Source: Acinetobacter portensis
Lineage (GTDB): Bacteria; Pseudomonadota; Gammaproteobacteria; Pseudomonadales; Moraxellaceae
DNA: 64,000 nt
Assembly (NCBI RefSeq): GCF_009372215.1
Contig: NZ_LWRV01000057.1
Coordinates: 1 to 64,000, forward strand
Direction: 5' to 3'
Shown: positions 1 to 9,235 of the stretch, piece by piece
Layout of the letters: each line of letters opens with the position of its first letter
Numbering within the stretch: position 1 is the stretch's first letter
Made by a program: the position numbers and the translations under genes
Notes under the pieces: generated by a model
Database searches by the model: none
Seen by the model: the letters and a program-made list of their open reading frames with translations, nothing else
What the model was told of the DNA's origin: nothing

Positions 1-30
1 AATTGATGACACGCCCTAGATAATGATTAT

Positions 31-582
31 TTATTCATACTTAACAACGAAAGTTGCATCAGCATTTGCTGTACCTGGAGTCGCTGTACCAGTAGATACA
101 TAACGTGCAGTAAAGTTAAGATCGTTATTACCTTCTAATAAAGTTTTAGGGTTAGAGAAATCCTTACCACTAAAACCTAAAATTTTAGATTTATCATCAG
201 CAACTTCAATACCAACATTCTGTGCAGCTGTTGCATTAGTACCGCCAGCAGATACAGATAGTAGTTCTGGATTTACATCAGAAGTTTGACCATAAAAAGC
301 AACAGCCGCTGTCGCCTGAACAGTAGGATCACAATCAACTAGTTGAATTTTAAACGGTACAGGTGTTGTTTTTTTACCAGCTTCTGCTAATGAAGCTGTG
401 CGGTATTGACCTAACTCAACAGTTTGATTTGCAGATGCTGTGCTAACAGCACATGCTGCATTTACCAACTCACCCGTAAAATGCACAGTTCCACCATTAA
501 CGGTTATAGGATCAGCAGCAAATGCTGTAGCTGAACATAAAACTGTTGATAATAGAGTTAAATTTAATGCATTAATTTTCAT
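31..582 (-). CDS. Type 1 fimbrial major subunit (FimA-like pilin)
   Basis: The 183-residue product has a signal peptide ending near residue 22 (SATAFA-A) and a beta-rich pilin domain. Two cysteines (in NAACAVS and VDCDP) can form the disulfide typical of chaperone-usher pilins, and the C-terminus ends in the alternating strand TFVVKYE with the penultimate Tyr that chaperones read. It should be exported and assembled into a surface fimbria. An AGGG Shine-Dalgarno lies just upstream of the ATG. The chaperone and usher would be expected downstream, beyond the left edge of the window. The fimbrial class is clear, but which fimbria it belongs to cannot be told. Confidence 0.85.
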   Translation of the reverse strand: MKINALNLTLLSTVLCSATAFAADPITVNGGTVHFTGELVNAACAVSTASANQTVELGQYRTASLAEAGKKTTPVPFKIQLVDCDPTVQATAAVAFYGQTSDVNPELLSVSAGGTNATAAQNVGIEVADDKSKILGFSGKDFSNPKTLLEGNNDLNFTARYVSTGTATPGTANADATFVVKYE

Positions 583-1307
583 AAGAATACCCTGTAATTA
601 TTAAAAAAATTGTTTACCAAACGGTCTACGCATAGTACTTACAAGAAGTTACTTACAGGGTAAAGTTGCGTTCAATAATCACACATAAAAAGTAAGGATT
701 TGTTTTTTATGTAAAAATTACTTAATATATAATTTAAATAAACTACACTATATTTATAGGGTAATTATTATTTTAAGCATAAACACCACACATATCTCAT
801 AATATCTATATGTTTTTAAACAAGTTAATCAGTATAGATGGTTTTTTAAGCGAGGTTTTAACTCTAAAACCTAATATTTGATTTAGTTCTTTTTTTAAAT
901 TTCAATCGCAATATATGTCACATTTATGTAATAAACCCAGATTTACCACATAAATTCATTAAAAAGAGCTACCTATGAGTAATATTTTAGGTATAAAAGA
1001 AAATGAGGTTTGCAACTTCTTTTACAACCTATCCATTAACAATCGAGTGTTACATCAACTCAGAATACATCTAATATTTTTATGTTTTTAGTTGATTCTT
1101 ACTCGAATTTAGATCACCACAACGCCCCTATTATTAGCTCTTCGCATAATGCATATTTAATTGAAAAACATTAGATTTAAAGTAATACAACAAAATCCAA
1201 GAAAACATGTATTGCATAGCTATATAGCGCTTTTTCCTAGCTCAATTATTTTCAGCATTAGGATTAAATTAGTGAATAGAGTTTTAAAATTCATACTTAT
1301 AAAATAA
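583..1307. other. AT-rich intergenic region without a recognisable gene
   Basis: About 720 bases lie between the pilin start and the terminator of the porin operon. A perfect 10-bp inverted repeat (TACCCTGTAA at 588-597, TTACAGGGTA at 653-662) brackets the pilin leader. A 38-codon open frame from an ATG at 974 has no convincing Shine-Dalgarno and no recognisable family. The rest is very AT-rich and probably holds the pilin promoter. I see no gene. Confidence 0.6.
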
Positions 1308-1339
1308 AAACACCGCATAAATTTCTTTATGCGGTGTTT
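1308..1339 (-). terminator. Rho-independent terminator of the porin operon
   Basis: A perfect 14-bp stem (AAACACCGCATAAA pairing with TTTATGCGGTGTTT) with a TTTC loop lies just after the porin stop codon. Read on the minus strand it is followed by a T-rich tract. Confidence 0.9.
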
Positions 1340-1361
1340 AAAGCTAAAACTAAATGAACAC

Positions 1362-2540
1362 TTAGAAGCTATATGAAACTTGTAAATTCACCTGTTTATT
1401 TGTGCCTTTATCTCCACCAGAAGCATAAGCATCATCAAACCCTGATGCTGTACTTAACATCGCATCATTTTTACCTAGAATATATTCAGCATAGAATGTT
1501 AAGTCCTTATAACTTGCTGCTGCACCAATAATATTACGTGTAGACGTTGCATAGCCTTTTTCATCTTTATCGTAGCTGCTATACATCGCATAAGTGCTGA
1601 TCGAGTCAAACTTACCTACATCTTTAAAGGTATAACTCACATCAGCTGTATAAAAAGTTCCTTTATTCGCAACCATGTAGTTATCATCAAATGATCCCAT
1701 TAAAGATGATTTTGGATTAATCGGATCTTTATTATCTACATCATTTTGACCTACAGTTAAGCTAACTGCTAAATCGTTGTAAGCAAGGTTCCCAAATAGC
1801 GCCCAAGCTTTACGATCACCTGTTGCGTTGTACGTTTTATTATCAATATCTGAATACCAATAAGATGCGCCCACATTAGAACTTAAACCTTCGGGTAATC
1901 CACCAATATCTTGTTGCACACGAACAACAAACATATTCTTTTCATCTAAATGTGCATTGCCAGATGTATTAGGGTTTACATAATTTGATGAGTATCTGCT
2001 TGCATCTTTAGAAGAACCGCCATAGTTACCACCATCACCTACAAAATAAGCAAGTTCAACTTTGGTTCCTGAATCAAATTTACCCTGATATTTCAAACCT
2101 AAATTATGAACATCTTCTAGACCAATTTGGGTGATTATACCGCCATAGTTATTACTTTCCCAAAAACGACCTGGACCAAATGGTACAGCTTGTAAACCTG
2201 CTTGTACCAAGTGATTATCATTAAAGTTATAACCTGCATACGTATCTACAAGTGTAGAAAAATCACATAACTTATCAAACTGATAACAACGGTATTCAAT
2301 ATGTCCAAATATTTTTGGTGACTTATAGTCCACATTAATTTTAGCAGCATCAAAAGTTAATTTATGGTCGCTATCAGACCAGCTTTTATCTTGGTATTTA
2401 GCACGTAAAAAACCTGAAACTGAAAGTTCCCCCAAATCTGTTTCAGGATTACCAATTTTTAAATCTGCTGCTACAGCTGGAGTCCCCAAGCACCCTAAAA
2501 CTACGAGTGCGATACATTTATTTAACGCATTTTTTTGCAT
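1362..2540 (-). CDS. Outer-membrane porin
   Basis: This 392-residue protein has a signal peptide cleaved near residue 25 (TPAVA-A), many alternating amphipathic strands rich in Tyr and Asn/Asp turns, and a C-terminal strand ending VNLQVSYSF with the terminal Phe used in beta-barrel assembly. Residues such as VPFGPGRFWESNNYGG resemble the lumen side of phosphate-selective or general porins, but I cannot fix the substrate. It lies 54 bases downstream of a periplasmic binding protein on the same strand and ends at a strong terminator. This suggests the two are co-transcribed and that the porin admits the ligand of that binding protein. The operon link is inferred from spacing only. Confidence 0.8.
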   Translation of the reverse strand: MQKNALNKCIALVVLGCLGTPAVAADLKIGNPETDLGELSVSGFLRAKYQDKSWSDSDHKLTFDAAKINVDYKSPKIFGHIEYRCYQFDKLCDFSTLVDTYAGYNFNDNHLVQAGLQAVPFGPGRFWESNNYGGIITQIGLEDVHNLGLKYQGKFDSGTKVELAYFVGDGGNYGGSSKDASRYSSNYVNPNTSGNAHLDEKNMFVVRVQQDIGGLPEGLSSNVGASYWYSDIDNKTYNATGDRKAWALFGNLAYNDLAVSLTVGQNDVDNKDPINPKSSLMGSFDDNYMVANKGTFYTADVSYTFKDVGKFDSISTYAMYSSYDKDEKGYATSTRNIIGAAASYKDLTFYAEYILGKNDAMLSTASGFDDAYASGGDKGTNKQVNLQVSYSF

Positions 2541-2594
2541 AATGATGTTCTCATTTAAGAGCTGATTAAAAAACGATTAATTCGGTTGAATAAA

Positions 2595-3443
2595 TTATTG
2601 AGGCATATACTTTTGCACTTCTTCATCGGATGGTGCTTGTAAGTTATATTTCGCGATGAGCTTGTCGTATTCACCCGATTTCTTCATTGCATCTAAGCCT
2701 GACTTCACTTTTTCAAGCATTTCAGCATTTCCTTTTGGTATCGCAATACCACCAAGCACAGGAAAGAACGGTTCTGTAGAACTAATTTGGATACGACCTT
2801 TCAGTTTATCTACCGTACTTTTCGCAACACTCGCATCGTCATAATGTGCATCTACCGCTTTTGCTAACAATGCTTGTACAGATTCAGGTGATGTATCAAA
2901 TTCACGAACGGTAATTGCGCCTTTGCCTTTAGCAACACAACTTTCAGCAGACATTTCATGTAATTGTTTTGGGAACATTGAACCTTTTTGTGCTGAGATG
3001 GTTTTTCCGCATAAATCATCACGTGTTTTCGGTTGATAAGGTGAGTCTGAAAGTGCAATTAATGCTTCCGTTGTCATGTAATACGGAACCATGTCTACTT
3101 TTTCTAAACGCTCTTTTGTGATGTATAAAGCTGACATTACTAAATCAAATTTCTTCGCCTCTAAACCTGTAATTAAATTAGAAAAACGGCTGTCTACAAA
3201 CTTGGCAGTTTCACCTGAATTAGCAAATATTCCATTCGCAATATCAATATCAAAACCAACAGGCTGATCATTTTCAATAGACTCAAATGGAGGGAAAGTC
3301 ATATCACTACCAATTTGATAAACCTTTGCAGTCGTTTCCGTTTTATCTTCTGCTTTTGATTCAGTTTTTTCGCTACATGCAGTTAATCCCCAAACTAAAC
3401 ATACTGCTGCAACAAGCGGTTTCATCTTTAACATTGCATTCAT
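2595..3443 (-). CDS. Amino-acid ABC transporter substrate-binding lipoprotein (paralog 1)
   Basis: This is a family 3 solute-binding protein. From the chosen start it has 282 residues with a lipobox LTAC (lipidated Cys near residue 23). It carries the family hallmarks TFPPFE near the N-terminus, SALYITKERLEKVD in lobe 1 and a CGK...KGS segment. The ATG at 3443 is preferred over one 7 codons earlier because GGGAG sits 7 bases upstream and the signal sequence then has normal length. It is clearly paralogous to the product of 5317-6153, sharing TFPP(F/Y)E, ITKERLE and REF(D/E)TSP. The permease-ATPase at 6334-7842 is the likely partner. The ligand is probably amino-acid-like but unknown. Confidence 0.85.
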   Translation of the reverse strand: MNAMLKMKPLVAAVCLVWGLTACSEKTESKAEDKTETTAKVYQIGSDMTFPPFESIENDQPVGFDIDIANGIFANSGETAKFVDSRFSNLITGLEAKKFDLVMSALYITKERLEKVDMVPYYMTTEALIALSDSPYQPKTRDDLCGKTISAQKGSMFPKQLHEMSAESCVAKGKGAITVREFDTSPESVQALLAKAVDAHYDDASVAKSTVDKLKGRIQISSTEPFFPVLGGIAIPKGNAEMLEKVKSGLDAMKKSGEYDKLIAKYNLQAPSDEEVQKYMPQ

Positions 3444-3606
3444 TTTGAAACTCCCATGACACATTTTTAATTGGCTTAAAAATGTTATACGTGAGTTTTT
3501 TTCATAAAGTAATTTTGAATTTCCGTGCTAGTAATCTTAAAAAAGCGATGCAAACAAATAGCTAAAACAATTTAGAATTTTTATAAATTCCAATGAGATA
3601 ACTTAA

Positions 3607-4332
3607 ATGAAAAGTGAATCACAAATACGCATAGATTTAGCTGCAGCGCTTCGTTTAAGTGCAAAATTAGGTATGCATGAAGCCGTTGCAAACCACTTTA
3701 GTGCAGCAGTTTCGGAAGATGGGAAATCATTTTTATTGAACCCTAAATGGGTGCATTTTTCGAAGGTGAAAGCCAGTGACTTAATTTTGGTTCATGCCGA
3801 TGATTCTGCAAGTTTTGAGAAAGGAAAAATTGATTCAACTGCTTGGGCTATTCATGGACAAATCCACAAATTACGTCCAGACATTAAAGTTATTATGCAT
3901 TTACACCCTATTTATGCCACTGCACTTTCTTGTTTAAAAAATCCAACTTTACTACCTATTGAACAAAACAGCGCACGCTATTTCAATCGTGTTTCTTACG
4001 ATTCAAACTATAGCGGAATGGCAGATCAGCTTGCAGAAGGTCAGCGTTTAGCAGCTTTATTAAAAGATAATACTCGCCTATTGATGGGCAATCATGGCGT
4101 ACTGATTGGTTCACATGATATTGGTATTGCTTTTGATGATATGTACACTTTTGAACGTGCTAGCCAAATTTTAATAAATGCCTATTCAACAGGACAAACC
4201 TTGAATATTCTAGGTGATGATGTTGCTGAGAAAACCGCTCAAGATTGGGTAAAAATTGAAGATTTCAGCATTGCACATTTTGAAGAAATGAAAGATATTT
4301 TAGCCCAAGAAGACCCAAGTTTTATGAATTAA
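3607..4332 (+). CDS. Class II aldolase/adducin family protein
   Basis: This 241-residue protein has the class II aldolase/adducin fold. The metal-binding histidines are visible as HLH at residues 98-100 and H163 in GNHGVLIG, and a conserved Gly-rich start (EAVANHFSAAV) is present. Members split C-C bonds of phosphorylated hydroxy-aldehydes or act as epimerases or decarboxylases, so the reaction cannot be read from the sequence. It is the only plus-strand gene in the 1.4-11.4 kb uptake and catabolism locus, divergent from a binding protein and convergent with the PhyH dioxygenase. A shared substrate pathway is inferred, not shown. Confidence 0.85.
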   Translation: MKSESQIRIDLAAALRLSAKLGMHEAVANHFSAAVSEDGKSFLLNPKWVHFSKVKASDLILVHADDSASFEKGKIDSTAWAIHGQIHKLRPDIKVIMHLHPIYATALSCLKNPTLLPIEQNSARYFNRVSYDSNYSGMADQLAEGQRLAALLKDNTRLLMGNHGVLIGSHDIGIAFDDMYTFERASQILINAYSTGQTLNILGDDVAEKTAQDWVKIEDFSIAHFEEMKDILAQEDPSFMN

Positions 4333-4365
4333 TCTATTAATTTTTTTCATTCGATTAACATATAA

Positions 4366-4393
4366 AAAAGAGCTTCAATTGAAGCTCTTTTTC
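4366..4393. terminator. Bidirectional terminator between aldolase and dioxygenase genes
   Basis: The hairpin pairs AAAGAGCTTC with GAAGCTCTTT around an AATT loop, with A and T tracts on the two sides. It lies between two convergent genes and can serve both. Confidence 0.85.
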
Positions 4394-4422
4394 TTTATTT
4401 ACTTTTTGTTGATCTACATTGG

Positions 4423-5292
4423 TTAAGCCATTTCTAAACCCGCTTGTTGCACAAAGAAAGATGCACCTTTTGGTTTTTGTGGAAGTCTTAATTGATTTTC
4501 AGACATACGCACTTGACCACTTTCCACACCATACACCAATTGTCCTTGATGTACGCTTGGTAATGGGTTATCTGACAATGCAACGGCATCTTCAGCAGCA
4601 TAAACCGTAATAAATAAATAACGTGGCAGCTCTGTATTATTCGCACCCGATGCATGAAGTAAGCGTGTATGCATAAAGCAAACGGAACCCTCAGAACCTA
4701 CACATGATACATATTTTTGGCACTTTTCAGCCTCTACAGTATCTTCTACTTTTCCTGTGAATCGTCCATCTTGCCAATGGTTATACAACTCACCTTTATG
4801 ACTACCCGGAATCACTTGTAAAGGACCATTTTCAGCAGTCACCTCTCCCACCATGAGCAATGCAGTAATCATGTCGTCATTGGTATGTGGTGTGAATGGA
4901 AAGTCTTGATGCCATTTTACAGTTGTTGCCGTATGTGGAAGTTTTGCATTCACTTTACTATGATGAAAACGTGTTCCACTTCCACCAATAAGCTGACCTG
5001 CCATTTCCGCCATACTTGAGTGAATCGCTGTTTCAAAATAAGCATCTGAAATTTCTGTTGGAGAACTTACACGTCTTAATGATGGATGATCGGCACTATG
5101 GTCTGTTGGATCGACATCAAAGCGTGAACGACCATCAATTGTTTCGCCATATGCTTCTGTATAATCACGGCTTTCATCTACCCAAGATTCAAGTTGAGCT
5201 CTTAAGCCTAATAGTTCATCTTGGCTTAAAACATTTTCAACAACTAAAAAACCATCTTTATGAAATTGATCTATTTGTGTTTGGTTTAACAT
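4423..5292 (-). CDS. Phytanoyl-CoA dioxygenase (PhyH) family Fe(II)/2-oxoglutarate hydroxylase
   Basis: The 289-residue protein shows the PhyH signature. Iron ligands are H128 and D130 (WHQDF) and H213 (RLLHASGAN), with R224 (PRYLF) placed to bind 2-oxoglutarate, and GPLQVIPGSHKG is the usual strand-turn of this family. It should hydroxylate a small substrate with release of succinate and CO2. Relatives include ectoine, phytanoyl-CoA and 2-aminoethylphosphonate hydroxylases, but none of their characteristic partner genes is present, so the substrate is open. It follows the second binding protein by 24 bases and ends at a bidirectional terminator. It is probably the last gene of a transport-plus-hydroxylation unit. 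Confidence 0.88.
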   Translation of the reverse strand: MLNQTQIDQFHKDGFLVVENVLSQDELLGLRAQLESWVDESRDYTEAYGETIDGRSRFDVDPTDHSADHPSLRRVSSPTEISDAYFETAIHSSMAEMAGQLIGGSGTRFHHSKVNAKLPHTATTVKWHQDFPFTPHTNDDMITALLMVGEVTAENGPLQVIPGSHKGELYNHWQDGRFTGKVEDTVEAEKCQKYVSCVGSEGSVCFMHTRLLHASGANNTELPRYLFITVYAAEDAVALSDNPLPSVHQGQLVYGVESGQVRMSENQLRLPQKPKGASFFVQQAGLEMA

Positions 5293-5316
5293 TTTAGTTT
5301 CCTTATCACTTCATCA

Positions 5317-6153
5317 TTATTTATTCATCACAGCTTTAATGTCTTCATCTGTTGGTGCTTTTAAACCATAAGAAGCCAAGATTTTTTCGAAATCACCCGA
5401 TGCTTTAATTTTGTTAATGCCATCTTCAATTAATTTATACGTCGCAGTATCACCTTTACGAATACCAATTCCCCCTACAGTTGGGAAAAATTCTTCAGTA
5501 GATGTGATTTTGACTTTTCCAGCTAAATGACTTTCTGCGGCTTTAAGCACAGCCGCATCGTCATATTGAATTTCTACAGCATGAGCAAGCAATGCTTGTG
5601 TTGTTTGTGGTGATGTTTCAAATTCACGAATGGTCATTGCAGGTTTCCCTTGAGCGACACAACGTTCTTTTGAAATTTCTTGTACTTGTGCAGAAAATGC
5701 CGTGCCTTTCATTGCACCAACTGTGCGACCACATAAATCGTTTGGTCCTTTTGGATCTAGCTTAGAATCGCTCAATACCAACAATGAAATATCCGTTTTG
5801 TAGTATGGGATCATGTCAATTTGTTCAAGACGTTCTTTGGTGATGTACATCGAGGAAAATAAAATATCGAATTTCTCACCTTTCAAACCTGGAATTAAGT
5901 TTGCCCAACGGGTGTCAATCCATTCAGGTTTATACGTGCCATCAACTTCCGCAATTTTTTCCATAATTTCAACGCTGACACCACTAGGTACACCATCTTT
6001 TAAAAACTCATACGGTGGAAATGTTAAGTCTGAACCTACAGTTACAGATTTTTTAGCAGTTGATTCGGTTGAAGCTGTTTCATCTTTTTTTGCACAAGCT
6101 GTTAAGAATAAGCTACCAACAAGAGCACCGACTAAAATTGATTTATTTTTCAT
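5317..6153 (-). CDS. Amino-acid ABC transporter substrate-binding lipoprotein (paralog 2)
   Basis: This family 3 binding protein of 278 residues has a lipobox LTAC (Cys 20), so it should sit on the periplasmic side of the inner membrane. TFPPYEFL, SSMYITKERLEQIDM and IREFETSPQTTQALL are shared with the paralog at 2595-3443. GGGGAAATGTA before the ATG is a plausible Shine-Dalgarno. Its gene lies between the permease-ATPase fusion gene upstream and the PhyH dioxygenase gene downstream, all on the same strand. A hairpin separates it from the transporter, which may allow the binding protein to be made in excess from its own promoter. Confidence 0.88.
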   Translation of the reverse strand: MKNKSILVGALVGSLFLTACAKKDETASTESTAKKSVTVGSDLTFPPYEFLKDGVPSGVSVEIMEKIAEVDGTYKPEWIDTRWANLIPGLKGEKFDILFSSMYITKERLEQIDMIPYYKTDISLLVLSDSKLDPKGPNDLCGRTVGAMKGTAFSAQVQEISKERCVAQGKPAMTIREFETSPQTTQALLAHAVEIQYDDAAVLKAAESHLAGKVKITSTEEFFPTVGGIGIRKGDTATYKLIEDGINKIKASGDFEKILASYGLKAPTDEDIKAVMNK

Positions 6154-6291
6154 TACATTTCCCCAAAGTTAAGTATTCATTTATTCTGTAATTAAAATAT
6201 AGATGATTATTTTTAATAATCCGATTAGGATTTTTTAATGCAAAGCTTTATAAAAATAAAAATTATCCAAAGTACATCTTTATGAATATAA

Positions 6292-6316
6292 AAAAGCAGC
6301 CAAAATAGCTGCTTTT
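6292..6316 (-). terminator. Terminator or attenuating hairpin after the ABC transporter gene
   Basis: AAAAGCAGC pairs with GCTGCTTTT around a 7-base loop. On the minus strand it follows the permease-ATPase stop and precedes the second binding-protein gene, so it may be a partial terminator that sets relative expression. Confidence 0.75.
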
Positions 6317-6333
6317 ATTAAATATAGTTTTCA

Positions 6334-7842
6334 TTACTCTTTCGAAATAAATCTTTGGAAACGTTCATTTTCTGATTTTTCCAATATTTCTGGAGCATCA
6401 TTTAAAATAACATGACCACCTTCCATAAATACCACACGATCTGAAACTTTAAATGCAAAACGCATTTCATGTGTCACAATAATCATTGTTAAACCTTCAC
6501 TTGCTAGCTCTTCAATAACTTTAAGTACTTCATTTACAAGCTCAGGATCGAGTGCCGAAGTTGGCTCATCAAATAAAATAATGGATGGTTGCATTGCCAA
6601 AGCACGGGCAATTGCAACACGTTGTTGTTGACCACCCGAAAGTTGATGCGGATATTTATTCGCATGTTGCTTCATGCCTACTTTTTCAAGCATCGCAAGT
6701 GCTGTAATTTTGCTGTCTAATACTGTTCCTAAGTTGTGGTACAAAGGCGCAAGCATCACGTTTTCTAAAATTGTTTTATGCGGAAATAAATTAAAGCTTT
6801 GGAAAACCATTCCCACGTGAATAATCTGCTTTTTGTATTCAGGTGAATGTTCTGTAATTTCCTGATCTTTTAAAAAGGGTTGCCCCAATAAGTTCACAGT
6901 TCCTTTATTTAAAGTTTCTAAACCATTTAAAGTACGAATAAGTGTTGTTTTTCCTGAACCTGATGGCCCAATAATTGAAATGACTTCGCCCCATTTTACT
7001 TTTAAATCTATGCCTTTAAGAACGTCTTGATTACCGTAAGATTTATGAATATCAATTGCTTCTAGCGCATACTTTCCAGCTTGATCTGTTGAAATTTCTT
7101 TACGTGCGCGTACCGATGCAATAGGAAGTTGATTCAATGGATCATTGTCTTCTAACAACCCGGGCTTACGGTTGGTAATATCAATCTTTCTTTCAAACCA
7201 ACCCAGTAACCAACCAAATAAAGTCACAATTAAAACATAGTAAAACGCAACTGCAAGCATCGTTTCCATAACCAAAAAGTTTTGCGTATATAGGCGTTGT
7301 CCTACTAATAAAATTTCAGTTAAAGAAATAACAGAGACTAAAGATGTTAATTTCACAATTGAAACATATTCGTTTCCAAGTGCAGGTAATGCCACCCGAA
7401 ATGCTTGTGGAATAACAATTAAACGCTGAATACCTGAGTATTTAATGCCTAATGCTTTACCTGCTTCAATTTGACCTTTATGAATTGCAGTTAAACCACC
7501 ACGGTGAATTTCTGCAATATAAGCTGCCTCACTTAAAGTCATGGCAAGTAAACCCGCAATAAAAGGTGATGCTAAAACAATGCTCGATGCAGGGAAAATT
7601 TGTGGCAAATTATAGGTAAATACAAGTAAAACCAATAAAGGTAAGCTTCTAAAAAACCAAATATATAAATCACTTGCCCATGCTACAGCTTTGAATTTGG
7701 ATTGTTTTGCAAATGCCAAGATAAACCCCAACACAATGCCAATCACCCAGACCAAAACACTAAGTTCAATTACTGTCCATGTTGCAAGCCAAAAACTTTT
7801 ATGTGAAAACAAACTGAATGTGTATGCCCAATTAAAATCCAT
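6334..7842 (-). CDS. Fused amino-acid ABC transporter permease and ATPase
   Basis: One 502-residue polypeptide combines both core ABC parts. Residues about 1-225 form a HisM/GlnP-type permease with several membrane segments and an EAA-type loop (IEAGKALGIKYSG). Residues about 255-502 are a GlnQ-type ATPase with Walker A GPSGSGKTT, signature LSGGQQQRVAIARAL and Walker B ILFDEPTSALDPE. A homodimer would give the complete transporter. A GAGG Shine-Dalgarno precedes the ATG. Fused permease/ATP-binding proteins are known in this transporter family. The partners are likely the two neighbouring binding proteins. The substrate is unknown, and amino acids or derivatives are most likely. Confidence 0.9.
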   Translation of the reverse strand: MDFNWAYTFSLFSHKSFWLATWTVIELSVLVWVIGIVLGFILAFAKQSKFKAVAWASDLYIWFFRSLPLLVLLVFTYNLPQIFPASSIVLASPFIAGLLAMTLSEAAYIAEIHRGGLTAIHKGQIEAGKALGIKYSGIQRLIVIPQAFRVALPALGNEYVSIVKLTSLVSVISLTEILLVGQRLYTQNFLVMETMLAVAFYYVLIVTLFGWLLGWFERKIDITNRKPGLLEDNDPLNQLPIASVRARKEISTDQAGKYALEAIDIHKSYGNQDVLKGIDLKVKWGEVISIIGPSGSGKTTLIRTLNGLETLNKGTVNLLGQPFLKDQEITEHSPEYKKQIIHVGMVFQSFNLFPHKTILENVMLAPLYHNLGTVLDSKITALAMLEKVGMKQHANKYPHQLSGGQQQRVAIARALAMQPSIILFDEPTSALDPELVNEVLKVIEELASEGLTMIIVTHEMRFAFKVSDRVVFMEGGHVILNDAPEILEKSENERFQRFISKE

Positions 7843-7950
7843 TCAAAACCTCACTTACATGATTCTTATCTCTTTCCTTTGTTATATCGGAATTTATATA
7901 AATAAGTAATTTTGAAAAATTGAGTCATTAATGTTGTTTTTTTTAAGCAA

Positions 7951-7980
7951 TAAAAAAGACCAATATAATAATTGATCTTT
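7951..7980 (-). terminator. Weak terminator after the M20 deacylase gene
   Basis: Read on the minus strand, AAAGATCAAT pairs with ATTGGTCTTT (one mismatch, AT-rich loop) and runs into TTTTTTATTG. It lies about 115 bases past the stop, in an otherwise featureless AT-rich gap (7843-8094). Confidence 0.45.
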
Positions 7981-8094
7981 AATTTAGTAAATAAAAATGC
8001 ATTAAAATAATGCATAAATTAATTTATTTAAAAAAATATTTTTAAATATTTATACACACAAATTAATTAACATACAAATATTATTTTAAAATAA

Positions 8095-9231
8095 TCATAC
8101 TTGCAAACTAATTAATATCTTTTCTAAGAAAATATCACATTGATTCAGCTGATCTACCGCAACATACTCATTGGGTTTATGCGCTACAGCAATATCACCT
8201 GGCCCACAAACCACCACAGGACAATTCAGCGCACCTTGCAACAAACCACCTTCCGTACCAAAAGAAATATTTCCAATAGATGTACTTTCAGGCAATAGTT
8301 TCTGAATAAATTGAACAGCCTCAATGGTTGAAGATGTTTTTAATCCCGGATACTGATTAACCTCCTCCACATCAATATGAATTTGAAAATCTTGTTTAAT
8401 ATTTTCAATAATTTTCTGCTGAATATCTAAGCTATTATCTTGTGCTAAATGTCGAATTTCATAATCTACAACACATGAATTAGGCACAATATTTAATGCC
8501 GTTCCACCTGCAATTTTTCCTACATGTACAGTGGTGTAAGGAATGTCATAGCCTGAATCTTGTTGACCTTGTTCCCTTAAATATTGCTGAACATTTTGTA
8601 AAGATTCCACCAATTTACTTGCTACATGAATCGCATTAACGTAATTCGGTGCTAAAGCAGAATGCCCTTCTTCCCCACAACATTGTGCTCGAAATACAGT
8701 TTTTCCTTTATGTGCCAATGCAAGTTGCATCATGGTTGGTTCACCAATGACACACATAATTGGAGAAATAAGCGTTGATGCGAGTTGATCTAGAATTCTA
8801 CGTACACCAATGCAACCAATCTCTTCATCATAAGAAATACATAAATGCAGTGGTCTTTTTAATTCAAGTTTAGAAGCTTTTAGCATTGTGATCACTGCAC
8901 AGGCTAAAAAGCCTTTCATATCTGCTGTGCCACGTCCATAAATATTGCCATTTTTGTGAGTTGCTTCAAAAGCAGGTGTATCCCACTGTTGCCCTTCAAT
9001 AGGGACAACATCTGAATGCCCCGATAAAATAATTCCCGCCTGATCTAATGGTCCAATACTTGCCAATAAATTTGCTTTGTTTTTTTCAGCATTAAAATTC
9101 AATTCGACTTGAATGCTATTTTGCTCAAATAATTCTTTAATAAATAAAATGAAATCTAAATTGCTCTTATATGATGTGGTATCGAATGCTATAAGTTTAG
9201 ACAAGAGAGCAATACTATTAAAATCGTTCAT
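8095..9231 (-). CDS. M20 family deacylase (ArgE/acetylornithine deacetylase-like)
   Basis: The product, 378 residues from the ATG at 9231, has M20 metallopeptidase metal ligands in order: GHSDVVP, GRGTADMKGF, YDEEIGCIG (catalytic Glu-Glu), VIGEPT and a C-terminal AHKPNEYV histidine. AGGAGG lies 9 bases before this ATG, so an in-frame start 8 codons upstream, inside the LysR gene end, is rejected. It should remove an acyl group from an N-acylated amino acid. The context (RidA, DUF1028, LysR, amino-acid uptake) argues for catabolism rather than arginine synthesis. It may be annotated argE by similarity, but acetylornithine as substrate is not supported by neighbours. Confidence 0.85.
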   Translation of the reverse strand: MNDFNSIALLSKLIAFDTTSYKSNLDFILFIKELFEQNSIQVELNFNAEKNKANLLASIGPLDQAGIILSGHSDVVPIEGQQWDTPAFEATHKNGNIYGRGTADMKGFLACAVITMLKASKLELKRPLHLCISYDEEIGCIGVRRILDQLASTLISPIMCVIGEPTMMQLALAHKGKTVFRAQCCGEEGHSALAPNYVNAIHVASKLVESLQNVQQYLREQGQQDSGYDIPYTTVHVGKIAGGTALNIVPNSCVVDYEIRHLAQDNSLDIQQKIIENIKQDFQIHIDVEEVNQYPGLKTSSTIEAVQFIQKLLPESTSIGNISFGTEGGLLQGALNCPVVVCGPGDIAVAHKPNEYVAVDQLNQCDIFLEKILISLQV

Positions 9232-9235
9232 AAAT

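Noticed and set aside
4423..5292. Calling the PhyH protein ectoine hydroxylase
   Set aside because: The iron-binding pattern is shared by the whole family, and no ectoine synthesis genes lie nearby.
8095..9231. Calling the M20 gene argE of arginine synthesis
   Set aside because: The family fits, but the neighbours (LysR, DUF1028, RidA, ABC uptake) are catabolic and no arginine genes are near. argB at 45.3 kb is a separate locus.
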